64,000 bases of DNA from CAG-791 sp963658695. Its GTDB lineage: Bacteria; Bacillota; Clostridia; Lachnospirales; Lachnospiraceae. A program made the translations under genes and the position numbers. Within the stretch, counting starts at the first letter, position 1. Each line of letters starts with the position of its first letter. Positions 7,251 through 16,402 of the stretch are shown here, piece by piece. The notes beneath the pieces are model-generated. The model was not told the DNA's origin and made no database searches. It saw nothing but the letters and a program-made list of their open reading frames with translations. The DNA lies in NCBI GenBank assembly GCA_963658695.1, contig CAVKRN010000004.1, positions 10,168-74,167 on the forward strand. Direction: 5' to 3'.

Positions 7251-9314
7251 ATGCGTTACTATGTTGATATAAATGCAGTGAAGCCGGGGGCGGGCAGCAG
7301 GGAGTATCCGTTCAAAACCATTCAGGCAGCGGCTGATGTTGCCATGCCGGGAGATGAAGTCATCGTTGCCCCCGGAATCTATCGCGAGTATGTAAATCCG
7401 AAGCACGCCGGAACAGAAAAAGATCGGATTGTATATCGTTCGCAGGAGCCGTTGCAGGCGGTCATCACCGGCGCGGAGCTTCTGACGGATTGGAAGCCGG
7501 TGGACGGAGAGATGAATGTCTGGACAACGCGGGTATGCAATACCATGTTCGGCGATTACAACCCGTACACAACCAGAGTGTCCGGCGACTGGTTTATTGC
7601 GACAATTACAGCGCATACCGGCGATGTTTACCTGAATCATAAATCCATGTATGAGGTCACAGAGCGAAGTGGTGTGACGGATCCGGAGCCATCCATTCTA
7701 TCCTGGGATCCGGAATTTTCGATCTATGTCTGGTATGCCGAGCAGGACGAAAAGACCAACGAGACCGTGGTTTATGCAAATTTTCAGGGAAAAGATCCCA
7801 ATCATGAAGAGGTGGAGTTCTCCGTTCGGAAGGACTGCTTCCTGCCAGCTGAGGAAGGCATTGGTTTTATAACACTTTCCGGCTTTACAGTTCGTGAGGC
7901 CGCAACGCAATGGGCGCCCCCGACGGCCTATCAGGATGGAATGATCGGCCCGCACTGGTCAAAGGGATGGATCATTGAGGACTGCGAGGTTTATGAATCC
8001 AAGTGCTCCGGGATCTCTCTTGGCAAATATTTGCAGCCAAACAATGACAACCGATGGCTGAAATGGAAGTATAAGGACGGAACCCAGACAGAACGAGAGT
8101 GCATCCTCCAGGCAAGCTACGAGGGCTGGGACAAGGAGCATGTGGGAAGCCATATCATCCGTCGGTGCAAGATTCACGACTGCGGTCAGACTGGCATTGT
8201 CGGCCATTTGGGCGGTGTGTTCTCCGTGATCGAGGATAACCACATTTACAACATCAATAACAAGCAGAATCTGGCCGGTGCGGAAATTGGCGGAATCAAG
8301 ATGCATGCCGCTATTGATGTTATTTTCCGCAGAAACCGTATCCATCACTGCACGAGAGGCATCTGGCTGGACTGGCAGGCGCAGGGAACCAGAGTGACAC
8401 AAAATCTCATGTACGATAACAGTCTGGCGCTGGACCGCTCAAAGATGAGCGAAGAAAATGCCGGTGCGTTTCTTGGAGCGTTAGGGGAGGATCTTTTCGT
8501 TGAGGTTTCCCATGGACCGACCCTTGTGGATAACAATATTTTCCTGTCGGAGCGGTCGCTAAAATACGCTTCCCAGGGAGGCGCCTTCGTTCATAATCTG
8601 TTTGCCGGCTCTTTGACCTGCATTGGGACCGGCACCGATAACGGCGCGCCGGATATCAAGTCGCAGCGGTACACGCCCTACCATGCGATTCACGGGACGA
8701 AGGTGATCGGTTTCATGTCCTTCCTGCATGGCGATATGCGCTTTTACAACAACATCTTTGTCCAGCAGCCGGTTCTTCCGCTGTTTCACGAGATACAGGT
8801 CAAGACGGAAACCGCAGAGGATCCCAATGTAAGGATGTGGGACACCATGAACTTTGATGCGGGGACATTCGTGTTTGACGAGTATCCCACGGAAGAAGAA
8901 TGGAAAAAACAATTCGAAGGTTACTGCGGCATGGGTGCGGAGAATCCTTATCCCAACCGGTATTACTCGCATTTGCCGGTGTGGGCCGAGGGCAATCTGT
9001 ATCTGGGCGGAGCCAAACCGTGGAAGAAAGAAAAGAATGCGGTAGTAGACAATAGCTTTGCGCCGGAGATTTCGTTGGAAGAGAGGGAAGATGGCATTCA
9101 CCTGGTGACGAACATTGCGGACGCTGCTGCGAAGCTGCAGGGTAATGTGATCAGCACGGCGACACTGGGCATGGCGTTTGAGCCGGAAGAGCGCTATGAG
9201 AATCCGGATGGCTCGGAAATTATATTCACGCAGGATTATTTCGGAGAGAAACGCGGCGTGCACGTGATGCCGGGGCCGTTTGCCGGAAAAGACGGGTGGG
9301 GAGCGGCGTTGTAA
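7251..9314 (+). CDS. GH120-like beta-xylosidase
   Basis: 687 residues with the right-handed beta-helix signature at the N-terminus (YYVDINAVKPG, YPFKTIQAAADVAMPGDEV, GIYREYVNPK) typical of glycoside hydrolase family 120, whose characterised member XylC removes xylose from xylo-oligosaccharides. The probable nucleophile is Asp374 in IWLDWQAQGTR and the acid/base is Glu418 in FVEVSHGP; the two are about 44 residues apart. No signal peptide, so action in the cytoplasm on imported oligosaccharides fits the adjacent sugar importer. GGAGAG lies 8-9 nt before the ATG. Convergent with the AraC gene, separated by a long terminator. Arabinosidase activity is a possible alternative. Confidence 0.8.
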   Translation: MRYYVDINAVKPGAGSREYPFKTIQAAADVAMPGDEVIVAPGIYREYVNPKHAGTEKDRIVYRSQEPLQAVITGAELLTDWKPVDGEMNVWTTRVCNTMFGDYNPYTTRVSGDWFIATITAHTGDVYLNHKSMYEVTERSGVTDPEPSILSWDPEFSIYVWYAEQDEKTNETVVYANFQGKDPNHEEVEFSVRKDCFLPAEEGIGFITLSGFTVREAATQWAPPTAYQDGMIGPHWSKGWIIEDCEVYESKCSGISLGKYLQPNNDNRWLKWKYKDGTQTERECILQASYEGWDKEHVGSHIIRRCKIHDCGQTGIVGHLGGVFSVIEDNHIYNINNKQNLAGAEIGGIKMHAAIDVIFRRNRIHHCTRGIWLDWQAQGTRVTQNLMYDNSLALDRSKMSEENAGAFLGALGEDLFVEVSHGPTLVDNNIFLSERSLKYASQGGAFVHNLFAGSLTCIGTGTDNGAPDIKSQRYTPYHAIHGTKVIGFMSFLHGDMRFYNNIFVQQPVLPLFHEIQVKTETAEDPNVRMWDTMNFDAGTFVFDEYPTEEEWKKQFEGYCGMGAENPYPNRYYSHLPVWAEGNLYLGGAKPWKKEKNAVVDNSFAPEISLEEREDGIHLVTNIADAAAKLQGNVISTATLGMAFEPEERYENPDGSEIIFTQDYFGEKRGVHVMPGPFAGKDGWGAAL

Positions 9315-9385
9315 TATGAAACGCAGATGCGTACGTTAAAGGATTCAGCATATTAAGTAAAAATCCAAGTTGATATTTTATCCAG

Positions 9386-9450
9386 AATGATGCATCCCGA
9401 TGGAGATAATGCGGTTTTCGGCCGCATTGTTTCTATCGGGATGCATTGTT
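9386..9450. terminator. Bidirectional terminator between convergent genes
   Basis: ATGATGCATCCCGATGG and the complementary TCGGGATGCATT, plus inner AATGCGG/CCGCATT, form a long stem around TTTTCGG. It lies between the convergent GH120-like and AraC genes. No long T-run follows, but placement and stem strength support termination. Confidence 0.65.
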
Positions 9451-9493
9451 CTGGTAAATCAATTGCAATTCTTCCGGACACTTCCGATGTCTC

Positions 9494-10363
9494 TTACAGT
9501 TCACTGGCCTGCAGCTTTCGAAAGACAGAAGGAGATGAGCCTTTTTGCTTTCGGAAAGCCTTTGTGAAGGCGGCGCCGGAAGAAAACCCGGAACGAAAGG
9601 CTACTTCGGTGACGGATATAGCAGGATCCATAAGAAGCTGCTCTGCCAGTGAGATTCGTTTGCTCAGAAGGTATTGATAAAAAGACATATCTGTGTAATT
9701 GCGAAACAGCCTCTCGAAGTAGAATTTTGAAAAGCCGGCAGAAGAGGCTACCTGATCCAATGAGAGGTTTTCACTGCAGTGCAGGGAAATGTAGCTGCAG
9801 ATTTTCTGCATGGCCTCGTTATGCGCCAGCACCCGGGAGCGGTCTTCGTCATTCTTAGATGCTTCCGAGAACAAATGCTTGCTGTGAGACAAAAGAGAGA
9901 GCATCTCCAATGTTTTTGCATAGATGGATGCCTCCATCAAAAGCGGACTTTGCAGGTACAGATCCTTGATCTCTAATAGATAGTGGTGAAGCGGATCGTG
10001 AACAAGAGGAGAATTGTCCTGCGTAATGAGGCAGCAAGGAGAGAGCCGGGAAAGAACCGTTTCCAATCCGCCGATTTCACGAAGGGGCGACAGGGCAATC
10101 TGAAAAATAATGCGTACGCCGCTTGGCGCGGCAAGAAGATCATGAATGGTTCCGGGAGCGATGAACAGCATATCGCCAGGCTGCAGAAGGTAATGGGTGT
10201 CGGCGCAGATAGCAGAATAGGTGCTCTGCAACGGGCAAAGTACCTCCATATCAGTGTGCCAGTGGGGCGGGTAGTGTTCACATTCATCGTTTACGTACAA
10301 TCGAATATGAGTGTCAGGCTTGTAATTGACGATCTCATGGGTGCCGTTCAGCGTCTCAATCAT
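9494..10363 (-). CDS. AraC-family transcriptional regulator
   Basis: 289 residues: an N-terminal cupin-type sensor domain (HYPPHWHTDMEVL, LQPGDMLFIAPGTIHDL) and a C-terminal pair of helix-turn-helix motifs (LSLDQVASSAGFSKFYFERLF; ISVTEVAFRSGFSSGAAFTKAF). This domain order is typical of sugar-responsive AraC activators. It is divergent from the sugar-binding lipoprotein gene and next to the xylosidase, so I infer that it controls this locus in response to a xylose-derived ligand. AAGGA precedes the ATG at a slightly long spacing. Confidence 0.88.
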   Translation of the reverse strand: MIETLNGTHEIVNYKPDTHIRLYVNDECEHYPPHWHTDMEVLCPLQSTYSAICADTHYLLQPGDMLFIAPGTIHDLLAAPSGVRIIFQIALSPLREIGGLETVLSRLSPCCLITQDNSPLVHDPLHHYLLEIKDLYLQSPLLMEASIYAKTLEMLSLLSHSKHLFSEASKNDEDRSRVLAHNEAMQKICSYISLHCSENLSLDQVASSAGFSKFYFERLFRNYTDMSFYQYLLSKRISLAEQLLMDPAISVTEVAFRSGFSSGAAFTKAFRKQKGSSPSVFRKLQASEL

Positions 10364-10798
10364 GGCGTTGGTTCCTTTTGAAGAAAGGGGAACTTATATT
10401 GTGAAAAAAGCTCTGCCTTACGTTTTTTCTCGTGTGTCATTTGTACAATATGAATTGTTGAAAGCAAGAATAGAAAAATAAAATCTTGCCATGCCATGGT
10501 ATGACATAAAATGACAAAAACACGGAGAACGTGTTAAAAATAATGGAAAAACATGCGGATTGTCAATGTGCATTTTAGGCTTAATGTGAAAAATGTACAA
10601 TTGAATCAACGAAAATGTGCCTAAATCACACTAAATGCTGCGGCTCAAGGAAAACAGAAAGCAAGAAACGACAAATATAAGACAAGAAAGTTCATGCGCA
10701 TATTGCAAAAGATTGCTACCATATGGTGCATAGAATTTGTTCGTTCTGCTGAGGCAGAATAATCCAAATGCCTTCGGGCATAGCAAGGGAGGAAGACA
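10364..10798. promoter_or_regulatory. 435-bp divergent regulatory region of the sugar locus
   Basis: Separates araC-type and binding-protein genes. It is AT-rich compared with its surroundings. Two similar segments, TGTACAATATGAATTGTTGA (from 10442) and TGTACAATTGAATCAACGAA (from 10593), read in the same direction and are candidate AraC-type direct-repeat sites. A partial palindrome CATGCCATGGTATG lies near 10490. I could not assign a convincing -35/-10 pair and see no small gene. Confidence 0.45.
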
Positions 10799-12181
10799 AT
10801 GAAGAAACAAATCGCATTATTGTTGACGGCAGCAATGACGACGTCGCTTTTGGCAGGTTGCTCTGTCTCTACGGATACAGGAAGCTCCGGAACATCGTCG
10901 GATGCTGCAGCATCGGAGTCGGCAGAGGCAGATACATCGGCATCCGCAGATACGACAGCATCTTCTGGGACGGCTGAGGAAATCACCTGGATGTTCTGGG
11001 ACGATCTGGCAGCAACGGATGATTTGATTTCTCAGGGGTATCAGCAGACCGTAGAGCGCTTCAATAAGGATTATGAAGGCGTTTATCATGTAACCCCTAT
11101 CACTACAAATCTGGAGGAGTATTACACAAAGCTGAATGCTTTGGTTGCTTCCGGTGAGACACCGGATGTCTTTATTGTGAGCCCGGGACCGAATCTGGAT
11201 GTATACGTTGAGCCTGGGATTGCGGCAGACTTAACCAGTTATCTTGAGGCAGACGGTTGGAAGGATTCCTTCTCCAGTGATGCTGTTTTTGCTCAGCAGA
11301 CCTATGATGGCAAGATTTATGCAGTTCCGCTGAACATTGCAGCAGCCTGTGTCTTCTATAACACAGAAATGTTCGAGAAGGCAGGATGCGAGGTTCCGAC
11401 AACCTGGGATGAGCTGATTGCGGATTGCCAGAAGCTGCAGGATGCCGGCTACACACCGGTTACCATTTCTGCCGGAACGGCATGGTGCCTGTCTATGCTG
11501 GCTGGATATCTTTGCGACCGTGAAGGCGTAGACCTTACAAAGATAGAGTCCGGTGAGGAAAGCTGGAACAACGAAAAGACCGTAGCAGCAGGTGAGAAGC
11601 TTCTGGAGCTGGCGCAGTACTTCCAGCCTACGGCAGCAGGCGACACCAACGATGTTGCAACGGCAGCATTCTACAACGAAGAGGCTGCAATCCTGATTCA
11701 GGGCTCTTGGGCGATTGCACAGATGAACGGCAACAATCCTGACATCGAAGCAAAGTGCGGTGTATTCCAGTTCCCCGCAATCGACGGCGGTAATGATTCC
11801 GGACGTGTTATTGCAAAGTCTGACTCTCTTGCAATGAGCGCAACCACAGAGCATCCGGAGGCAGCCATTGCATTCATGAAGTACTTCACGGATGAAACGG
11901 CTCAGAAGTACACCGCTGAGGTTGGCGGAAAGATTCCGGTAACCAATGTAGAGTACGATACTACCAAGGCACCGCAGCAGTTGTCCTATGTAATGGATGT
12001 GTTCCAGAATGCATCTGCAACCTTTGGCTTCTACAACGAGTCTCTGGCAACGACAGAGGCTGGCTCCAAGTTTGATGACACCATGGTTTCCATGTATCTG
12101 GGAGATTACACACCGGAAGAGGCGTTCCAGTCGATTGAGGACTGGTATGCAGACTCCAATCCCGGCGGTGTACGCGGATAA
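10799..12181 (+). CDS. Sugar ABC transporter substrate-binding lipoprotein
   Basis: 460 residues of the family 1 (CUT1) extracellular sugar-binding proteins. Lipoprotein signal peptide with lipobox LLAGC (Cys21), then a Ser/Ala/Thr-rich linker (about 22-60), then the binding domain with ITWMFWDD, SGETPDVFIVS, YDGKIYAVPLN, a TWDELIADCQKL segment and EEAAILIQGSWAIAQM. Gene context (GH120-like enzyme) suggests xylo-oligosaccharides. GGGAGG precedes the ATG. It is followed by two hairpins before the permease genes, which probably raise its expression over the permeases. Confidence 0.9.
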   Translation: MKKQIALLLTAAMTTSLLAGCSVSTDTGSSGTSSDAAASESAEADTSASADTTASSGTAEEITWMFWDDLAATDDLISQGYQQTVERFNKDYEGVYHVTPITTNLEEYYTKLNALVASGETPDVFIVSPGPNLDVYVEPGIAADLTSYLEADGWKDSFSSDAVFAQQTYDGKIYAVPLNIAAACVFYNTEMFEKAGCEVPTTWDELIADCQKLQDAGYTPVTISAGTAWCLSMLAGYLCDREGVDLTKIESGEESWNNEKTVAAGEKLLELAQYFQPTAAGDTNDVATAAFYNEEAAILIQGSWAIAQMNGNNPDIEAKCGVFQFPAIDGGNDSGRVIAKSDSLAMSATTEHPEAAIAFMKYFTDETAQKYTAEVGGKIPVTNVEYDTTKAPQQLSYVMDVFQNASATFGFYNESLATTEAGSKFDDTMVSMYLGDYTPEEAFQSIEDWYADSNPGGVRG

Positions 12182-12199
12182 GAATCGAGTGCAGTAGTC

Positions 12200-12238
12200 G
12201 ACACCATCTAGTTTTTTATAAAAGATAGATGTGTCGAA
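12200..12238 (+). terminator. Hairpin after the sugar-binding protein gene
   Basis: TCGACACCATCTA and TAGATGTGTCGA pair with one bulge around an AT-rich loop. No T-run follows, so a role in transcript stability is as likely as termination. Confidence 0.5.
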
Positions 12239-12252
12239 ACAGATACGAAACA

Positions 12253-12304
12253 GCATCGAGCGGCGGGACCGACCGAGCAATCGGCGGTTCCGCTTTCTTT
12301 CATC
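12253..12304 (+). terminator. Intercistronic attenuator-like hairpin
   Basis: An imperfect GC-rich stem beginning AGCGGCGGGACCG pairs with the segment ending CGGTTCCGCT and is followed by TTCTTTC. Located between the binding protein and permease genes, it probably lowers permease expression by partial termination. Confidence 0.5.
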
Positions 12305-12371
12305 AAGGTTTGACCGGTAGTAGAACAACAAGCAAGAAACTCCTGCAGTCTGGGGAGAAAAAGGAGCAGCG

Positions 12372-13250
12372 ATGGATAAGCTCTTACGGAACAAAAAAGC
12401 AATTGCCCTCTTTGTGGGGCCGGGATTCATACTCTTCACTTTGGTCCTGTTCATTCCTATTTGTCAGTCGATTTATTATTCTTTTTGTGATTACAATGCG
12501 CTGACACCGCCGCAGTGGATCGGCCTGAAGAATTACCAGCAGCTTTTAAAGGATGAGACCATGGGTCTGGCACTCAAGAATTCCCTGTTCTTTCTGATCT
12601 TTTCCTGCGTCTCGCAGCTGCTCATGGGTCTTATTCTTGCAGGACTTCTGACGAACATTCCCAGAGGACGGAACCTGTTTAAGAATGTAATCTATCTGCC
12701 CTGTGTCCTTTCATCCTCGGCACTGGGACTGTTGTGGATGTTTATTTTCAGTCCGAAGCTGGGCATCAATCAGCTGTTGCAGAAGTTTGGGATGGATGGA
12801 CCGCTTTGGCTGATGGATACGAAGGGCTTTATCATTCTTCCGATGAAGGTCATTGCCTTTGTTGCACTGTGGCAGTACGTTGGACAGTCGATGATGCTGT
12901 ACATGGCGCAGATTTCCGGCATTGACAAGTCGCTCTACGAGGCGTCTTACATTGACGGCTGCACAAAGGTGCAGACCTTCCGTCACATCACGCTTCCTTT
13001 GATCAAGCCGATGGTTGGGACGGCGATGAGCCTGAATGCAATCGGCTCTCTGAAGTTCTTTGATCTGGTGTACAACATGACCGAAGGTGGTCCTAATCAT
13101 AAGACAGAGGTTCTTGCAACGCACCTATACACACAGGGGTTCAAGTATTTTAAATACGGATATGCCAGCGCCATCGGTGTGGTCCTGTTAATCCTGTGTC
13201 TTCTGGTGACCTTCCTCATAAGCAAGATTTTTAAGGATGACAACACGTGA
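12372..13250 (+). CDS. Sugar ABC transporter permease, MalF/UgpA type
   Basis: 292-residue CUT1 permease with about six membrane helices. The EAA loop that contacts the ATPase is visible as SLYEASYIDGCTKVQTFRHI, followed by TLPLIKP. It pairs with the permease that follows, 17 nt downstream of its stop. AAAAAGGAG lies 6 nt before the start. No ATPase gene is present in the cluster, as is common in Firmicutes, where one shared MsmX/UgpC-type ATPase serves several CUT1 importers. Confidence 0.9.
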   Translation: MDKLLRNKKAIALFVGPGFILFTLVLFIPICQSIYYSFCDYNALTPPQWIGLKNYQQLLKDETMGLALKNSLFFLIFSCVSQLLMGLILAGLLTNIPRGRNLFKNVIYLPCVLSSSALGLLWMFIFSPKLGINQLLQKFGMDGPLWLMDTKGFIILPMKVIAFVALWQYVGQSMMLYMAQISGIDKSLYEASYIDGCTKVQTFRHITLPLIKPMVGTAMSLNAIGSLKFFDLVYNMTEGGPNHKTEVLATHLYTQGFKYFKYGYASAIGVVLLILCLLVTFLISKIFKDDNT

Positions 13251-13266
13251 GAGGAGGGAGAAGAAA

Positions 13267-14148
13267 ATGACGAAAGTAAACACTACTCCAAAGAAAACAA
13301 AGGAACATAAGGAAAAAGATAAGATTCACTGGACACCGGCACTGGTGCTGATTTACATCCTTCTTGTATTTATGTTGGTAATTTATCTGGCACCGCTTCT
13401 GTGGACCTTGATGGTATCCTTTAAAACCAATAAGGAAATCTTTGATGCGCCGTTTGCGCTTCCGAAGGTAATCCAGTTGGGAAACTATATTGTGGCGTGG
13501 ACAGCAGGTCACCTGGGAACGGCGACCATGAATTCCTTTATCGTTTGCGTTGTGACGCTGGCACTTTCGATGGTACTGGGAGCGATGATATCCTTTGCCA
13601 TTGGCGTCATGCGCTGGAAGGGCTCGGCTGCAATGCTGACCTACTTCATGATGGGAATGATGATTCCGGTACACTGCGTGTTGATCCCTCTGTTCACACG
13701 CTTTGCCAAATTGGGACTTTCCAACAGTCTGATCGGTTTGATTATTCCGTATCTGACATTCTCCCTGCCGGTGACGATTTTCATCATGACGGGCTTTTTC
13801 CGCAGCATGCCGCATGAGCTGGTGGAGTCAGCCTGCATTGACGGAGCGAACATTTATCAGATTTTTGCCAGGGTCGCACTTCCACTGGCAAGAACCGGAT
13901 TTTTTGTCACCGGTCTTATGACGTTTGTAGGAAACTGGAACGAGCTGTTGTTGGCCATGGTTTTCATCTCCGATGATACCAAGAAGACACTGCCGGTTTC
14001 GCTGTCTAAGTTTGTAGGACCATACAACACCAACTATTCCCAGATGTTCGCTGCCATTGTACTGGCGGTGGTACCGACCATTGTTGTGTATTGCTGCTTC
14101 AGCAACCAGATCGTTGATGGTCTGACCGCGGGTGCTGTCAAAGGCTGA
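13267..14148 (+). CDS. Sugar ABC transporter permease, MalG/UgpE type
   Basis: 293 residues from the ATG at 13267; an in-frame ATG at 13237 overlaps the previous gene, but GAGGAGGG is placed for 13267. A charged N-terminus leads into about six helices. The EAA loop is ELVESACIDGANIYQIFARV, followed by ALPLARTG. It forms the second half of the sugar importer. The stop is followed within 6 bases by the Pho box of the next operon. Confidence 0.9.
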   Translation: MTKVNTTPKKTKEHKEKDKIHWTPALVLIYILLVFMLVIYLAPLLWTLMVSFKTNKEIFDAPFALPKVIQLGNYIVAWTAGHLGTATMNSFIVCVVTLALSMVLGAMISFAIGVMRWKGSAAMLTYFMMGMMIPVHCVLIPLFTRFAKLGLSNSLIGLIIPYLTFSLPVTIFIMTGFFRSMPHELVESACIDGANIYQIFARVALPLARTGFFVTGLMTFVGNWNELLLAMVFISDDTKKTLPVSLSKFVGPYNTNYSQMFAAIVLAVVPTIVVYCCFSNQIVDGLTAGAVKG

Positions 14149-14153
14149 TGCGA

Positions 14154-14197
14154 TTTAACATACCTTTTACATTACGCGGATTTTGAATTTAACAACG
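14154..14197 (+). promoter_or_regulatory. Pho box upstream of pstS
   Basis: TTTAACATACC (14154) and TTTTACATTAC (14165) are direct repeats with an 11-bp period; after one weak unit, TTTAACA recurs at 14188. This is the spacing recognised by Gram-positive PhoP/PhoB regulators (repeats of TTAACA-like hexamers on one DNA face). It lies just after the upstream stop codon and 120-160 bp before pstS. A matching array is at 21001. Confidence 0.72.
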
Positions 14198-14209
14198 CTC
14201 CTTTAGGAT

Positions 14210-14272
14210 GAGCACTGTCGAGCAAGCAAGGTTTTTGATAGACCGAGAGCTTCGCGCGGCAGTGCTTTTTTA
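14210..14272 (+). terminator. Terminator-like hairpin in the pstS leader
   Basis: GAGCACTG and CAGTGCTTTTTT pair across a long loop that includes TTTTTGATAG and GAGAGCTTCGCGCGG. It lies between the Pho box and pstS, so it could terminate readthrough from the sugar operon or act as an attenuator of pst. Confidence 0.6.
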
Positions 14273-14318
14273 GCATTCAATCGTTGCCGCAAGGACGCGG
14301 CGGAAAAAGGAGATTATG

Positions 14319-15302
14319 ATGAAACTTCAGAAACTGACGGGAACTATGATTGCAGCAGCACTTGCAGCCAGCATGCTGGCAGGTTGCTCCTCTTCGAGCA
14401 CAGCAGACACCGGCGCGGAGACAACCGCAACGACAGAGGCTGCTGCAGAGACTGCATCCACTGAGGCAGCCGCCGAGGAGGCTTCCACAGAGGCTGCCGC
14501 TGCAGCAGAGACAGTAAGCGGCGAGGTTACTGCAGCAGGATCCTCCGCACTTCTTCCTCTTGCACAGGCCGCTGCAGAGAAATTCATGGACATCAATCCG
14601 GATTGCGTTGTTACAGTAAACGGCGGCGGCTCCGGTGAGGGACTTAAGCAGGTTGCAGACGGCGCTATCGACATCGGAAACTCGGATGTATATGCAGAAG
14701 AAAAGCTGGATGCCAGCGCAGCAGCAGGTCTGGTGGATCATGAGGTATGCGTCATCACCATGGCACCGGTTGTTAATGCAGACCTTGGCGTAACGGATCT
14801 TACGACCGAGCAGCTGACCGACATCTTTACGGGCAAGATCACCAACTGGAAAGAGGTTGGCGGACCGGACGAGGAGATTCTCCTTGTAACAAGACCGAGC
14901 TCCTCCGGAACACGCGCTCTGTTTAAGAACTGGGCAATCGGCGGTGCAGAAGAGGCTTCCAACGAAGCGCTTGAGACAGACGATTCCGGCACCCTTCTGC
15001 AGACAGTTCAGCAGAACACCGGCGCCATCGGATACGTAGCGCTGTCCTATCTTGTGGACAACACCAGCGTAGCAACCGTTTCCATTGATGGCGTAGAGCC
15101 GTCCCTGGAGAATACCTACAACGGAACTTATAAGGTATGGGGCTTCGAGCACATGTATACAAACGGAGATGGCTCTGAGCAGGCACAGGCCTTCATCAAC
15201 TACATGATGGGCGATGAGTTCGGCACAGAGATCGAGGCTATGGGATACGGCGTTTCCTCCAAGATGAGCAGCGAGGCACTGGCTGCACACGAGACCAAGT
15301 AA
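14319..15302 (+). CDS. pstS: Phosphate-binding lipoprotein PstS
   Basis: 327 residues from the second of two adjacent ATGs (AAAAGGAG is 6 nt from 14319, 3 nt from 14316). Lipobox MLAGC (Cys23), then an Ala/Thr/Glu-rich linker of about 40 residues, then the phosphate-binding fold: AAGSSALLPLA, NGGGSGEGLKQV, GAIDIGNSD, TDIFTGKITNWKEVGG and RPSSSGTRALF. It captures phosphate outside the cell for PstCAB. First gene of pstSCAB-phoU behind a Pho box. The linker resembles those of lipoproteins at 10799, 38811 and 62944. Confidence 0.95.
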   Translation: MKLQKLTGTMIAAALAASMLAGCSSSSTADTGAETTATTEAAAETASTEAAAEEASTEAAAAAETVSGEVTAAGSSALLPLAQAAAEKFMDINPDCVVTVNGGGSGEGLKQVADGAIDIGNSDVYAEEKLDASAAAGLVDHEVCVITMAPVVNADLGVTDLTTEQLTDIFTGKITNWKEVGGPDEEILLVTRPSSSGTRALFKNWAIGGAEEASNEALETDDSGTLLQTVQQNTGAIGYVALSYLVDNTSVATVSIDGVEPSLENTYNGTYKVWGFEHMYTNGDGSEQAQAFINYMMGDEFGTEIEAMGYGVSSKMSSEALAAHETK

Positions 15303-15321
15303 TCAAATAACACAATAGGTT

Positions 15322-15376
15322 ACGGCGGTTCTTCTCCGAAACGGGTGCTCATCCCGGCAGAGATGGGCCGCTTTTA
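15322..15376 (+). terminator. Attenuator hairpin between pstS and pstC
   Basis: GCGGTTCTTCTC pairs with GAGATGGGCCGC (one mismatch, two G-U) with an inner CGGG/CCCG helix and is followed by TTTTAAAC. It probably gives partial termination so that PstS is made in excess of the membrane components. Confidence 0.6.
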
Positions 15377-15403
15377 AACAGTTATGTACAACGGAGGATT
15401 ATT

Positions 15404-16387
15404 ATGACGGAAGCGGCATCCAATCCTACAAATATGGCAAGCTGTCCCGCTGCTCGTCCAAGCGTCAAGACAAGAACCGGCAGGTTCGAGCATTTCCGCA
15501 AGGAAGGCCTGGGAAAGGGCATTGTTACCATCTCCGGATTCTTCATCATCGCACTGACGCTGGCGATCGGTGTGTTCCTGATCTATCAGGGGACAGGGAC
15601 CTTCACGAAATTTCATCATTCGCTTCTGGAGTTTCTGTTCTCCAGCGAATGGGCTCCGATGGATACAGCATCCGAGGGCGGCGGAAAGGTAGGCTGTGCC
15701 ATTTACATTGCCGGCTCTTTGCTGACGTGCGGCCTGGCACTGCTGATCGTGACGCCGTTTGCTTTGTGTGCGGCCATCTTTATGACTGAGATCGCTCCCG
15801 AAGCCGGAACCAAGCTTTTTCAGCCGGCCATCGAAATGTTCGTCGGCATTCCTTCCGTTGTTTACGGCTGGATCGGTCTTACCGTACTGGTTCCGTTTAT
15901 CCGGGACGTGTTTCACGCAAAGATGGGCGGATATTCCGTTCTGGCTGCCAGCATTGTCCTTGCAGTAATGATTTTCCCTACGATCACAACCGTGGCGGCA
16001 GATGCCATCCGCAGCATTCCGGCGCATTATCGCAAGGCGGCTTACGGTCTTGGCTCGACCCGGTGGCAGGTCATCTACCGCATTGTCATCCCGGCATCGA
16101 AATCCGGCATTTTCACCGGCATCATTCTGGGACTTGCAAGAGCCTTTGGTGAGGCCCTGGCGGTGGCCATGGTCATCGGCAAAACAAGGGCCTTCCCCAA
16201 AAATCTCCTCTCTCCGACCAATAATCTTACTGCGGCCATTGCTGCCGACATGGGAAACTCGGCGAGCGGCGGTGAGCAGAATATGGCACTTTGGTCGATG
16301 GCCCTTCTGCTGTTTTTGATTTCCATGTTCTTCATTTTCCTGATCCATAAGATCGATGCACAGAGCAAGAAGAAATTAGGTGTATAA
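15404..16387 (+). CDS. pstC: Phosphate ABC transporter permease PstC
   Basis: 327 residues, about six membrane helices after a polar N-terminus. PstC features: LLTCGLALLIVTPFALCAAIF, MFVGIPSVVYGWIGL, and the ATPase-contact loop HYRKAAYGLGSTRWQVIYRI. With PstA it forms the phosphate channel. GGAGG lies 7 nt before the ATG. The next gene starts 15 nt after the stop. Confidence 0.94.
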   Translation: MTEAASNPTNMASCPAARPSVKTRTGRFEHFRKEGLGKGIVTISGFFIIALTLAIGVFLIYQGTGTFTKFHHSLLEFLFSSEWAPMDTASEGGGKVGCAIYIAGSLLTCGLALLIVTPFALCAAIFMTEIAPEAGTKLFQPAIEMFVGIPSVVYGWIGLTVLVPFIRDVFHAKMGGYSVLAASIVLAVMIFPTITTVAADAIRSIPAHYRKAAYGLGSTRWQVIYRIVIPASKSGIFTGIILGLARAFGEALAVAMVIGKTRAFPKNLLSPTNNLTAAIAADMGNSASGGEQNMALWSMALLLFLISMFFIFLIHKIDAQSKKKLGV

Positions 16388-16402
16388 GACGAAGGGGTAA
16401 CA

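Noticed and set aside
11231..12454. Minus-strand open frame of 407 codons opposite the sugar-binding protein
   Set aside because: Crosses two hairpins and the permease start; the plus-strand lipoprotein is unambiguous.
13237..13266. Earlier start for the second sugar permease overlapping the first
   Set aside because: The GAGGAGGG ribosome binding site lies between this ATG and the one at 13267, so only the latter is properly served.
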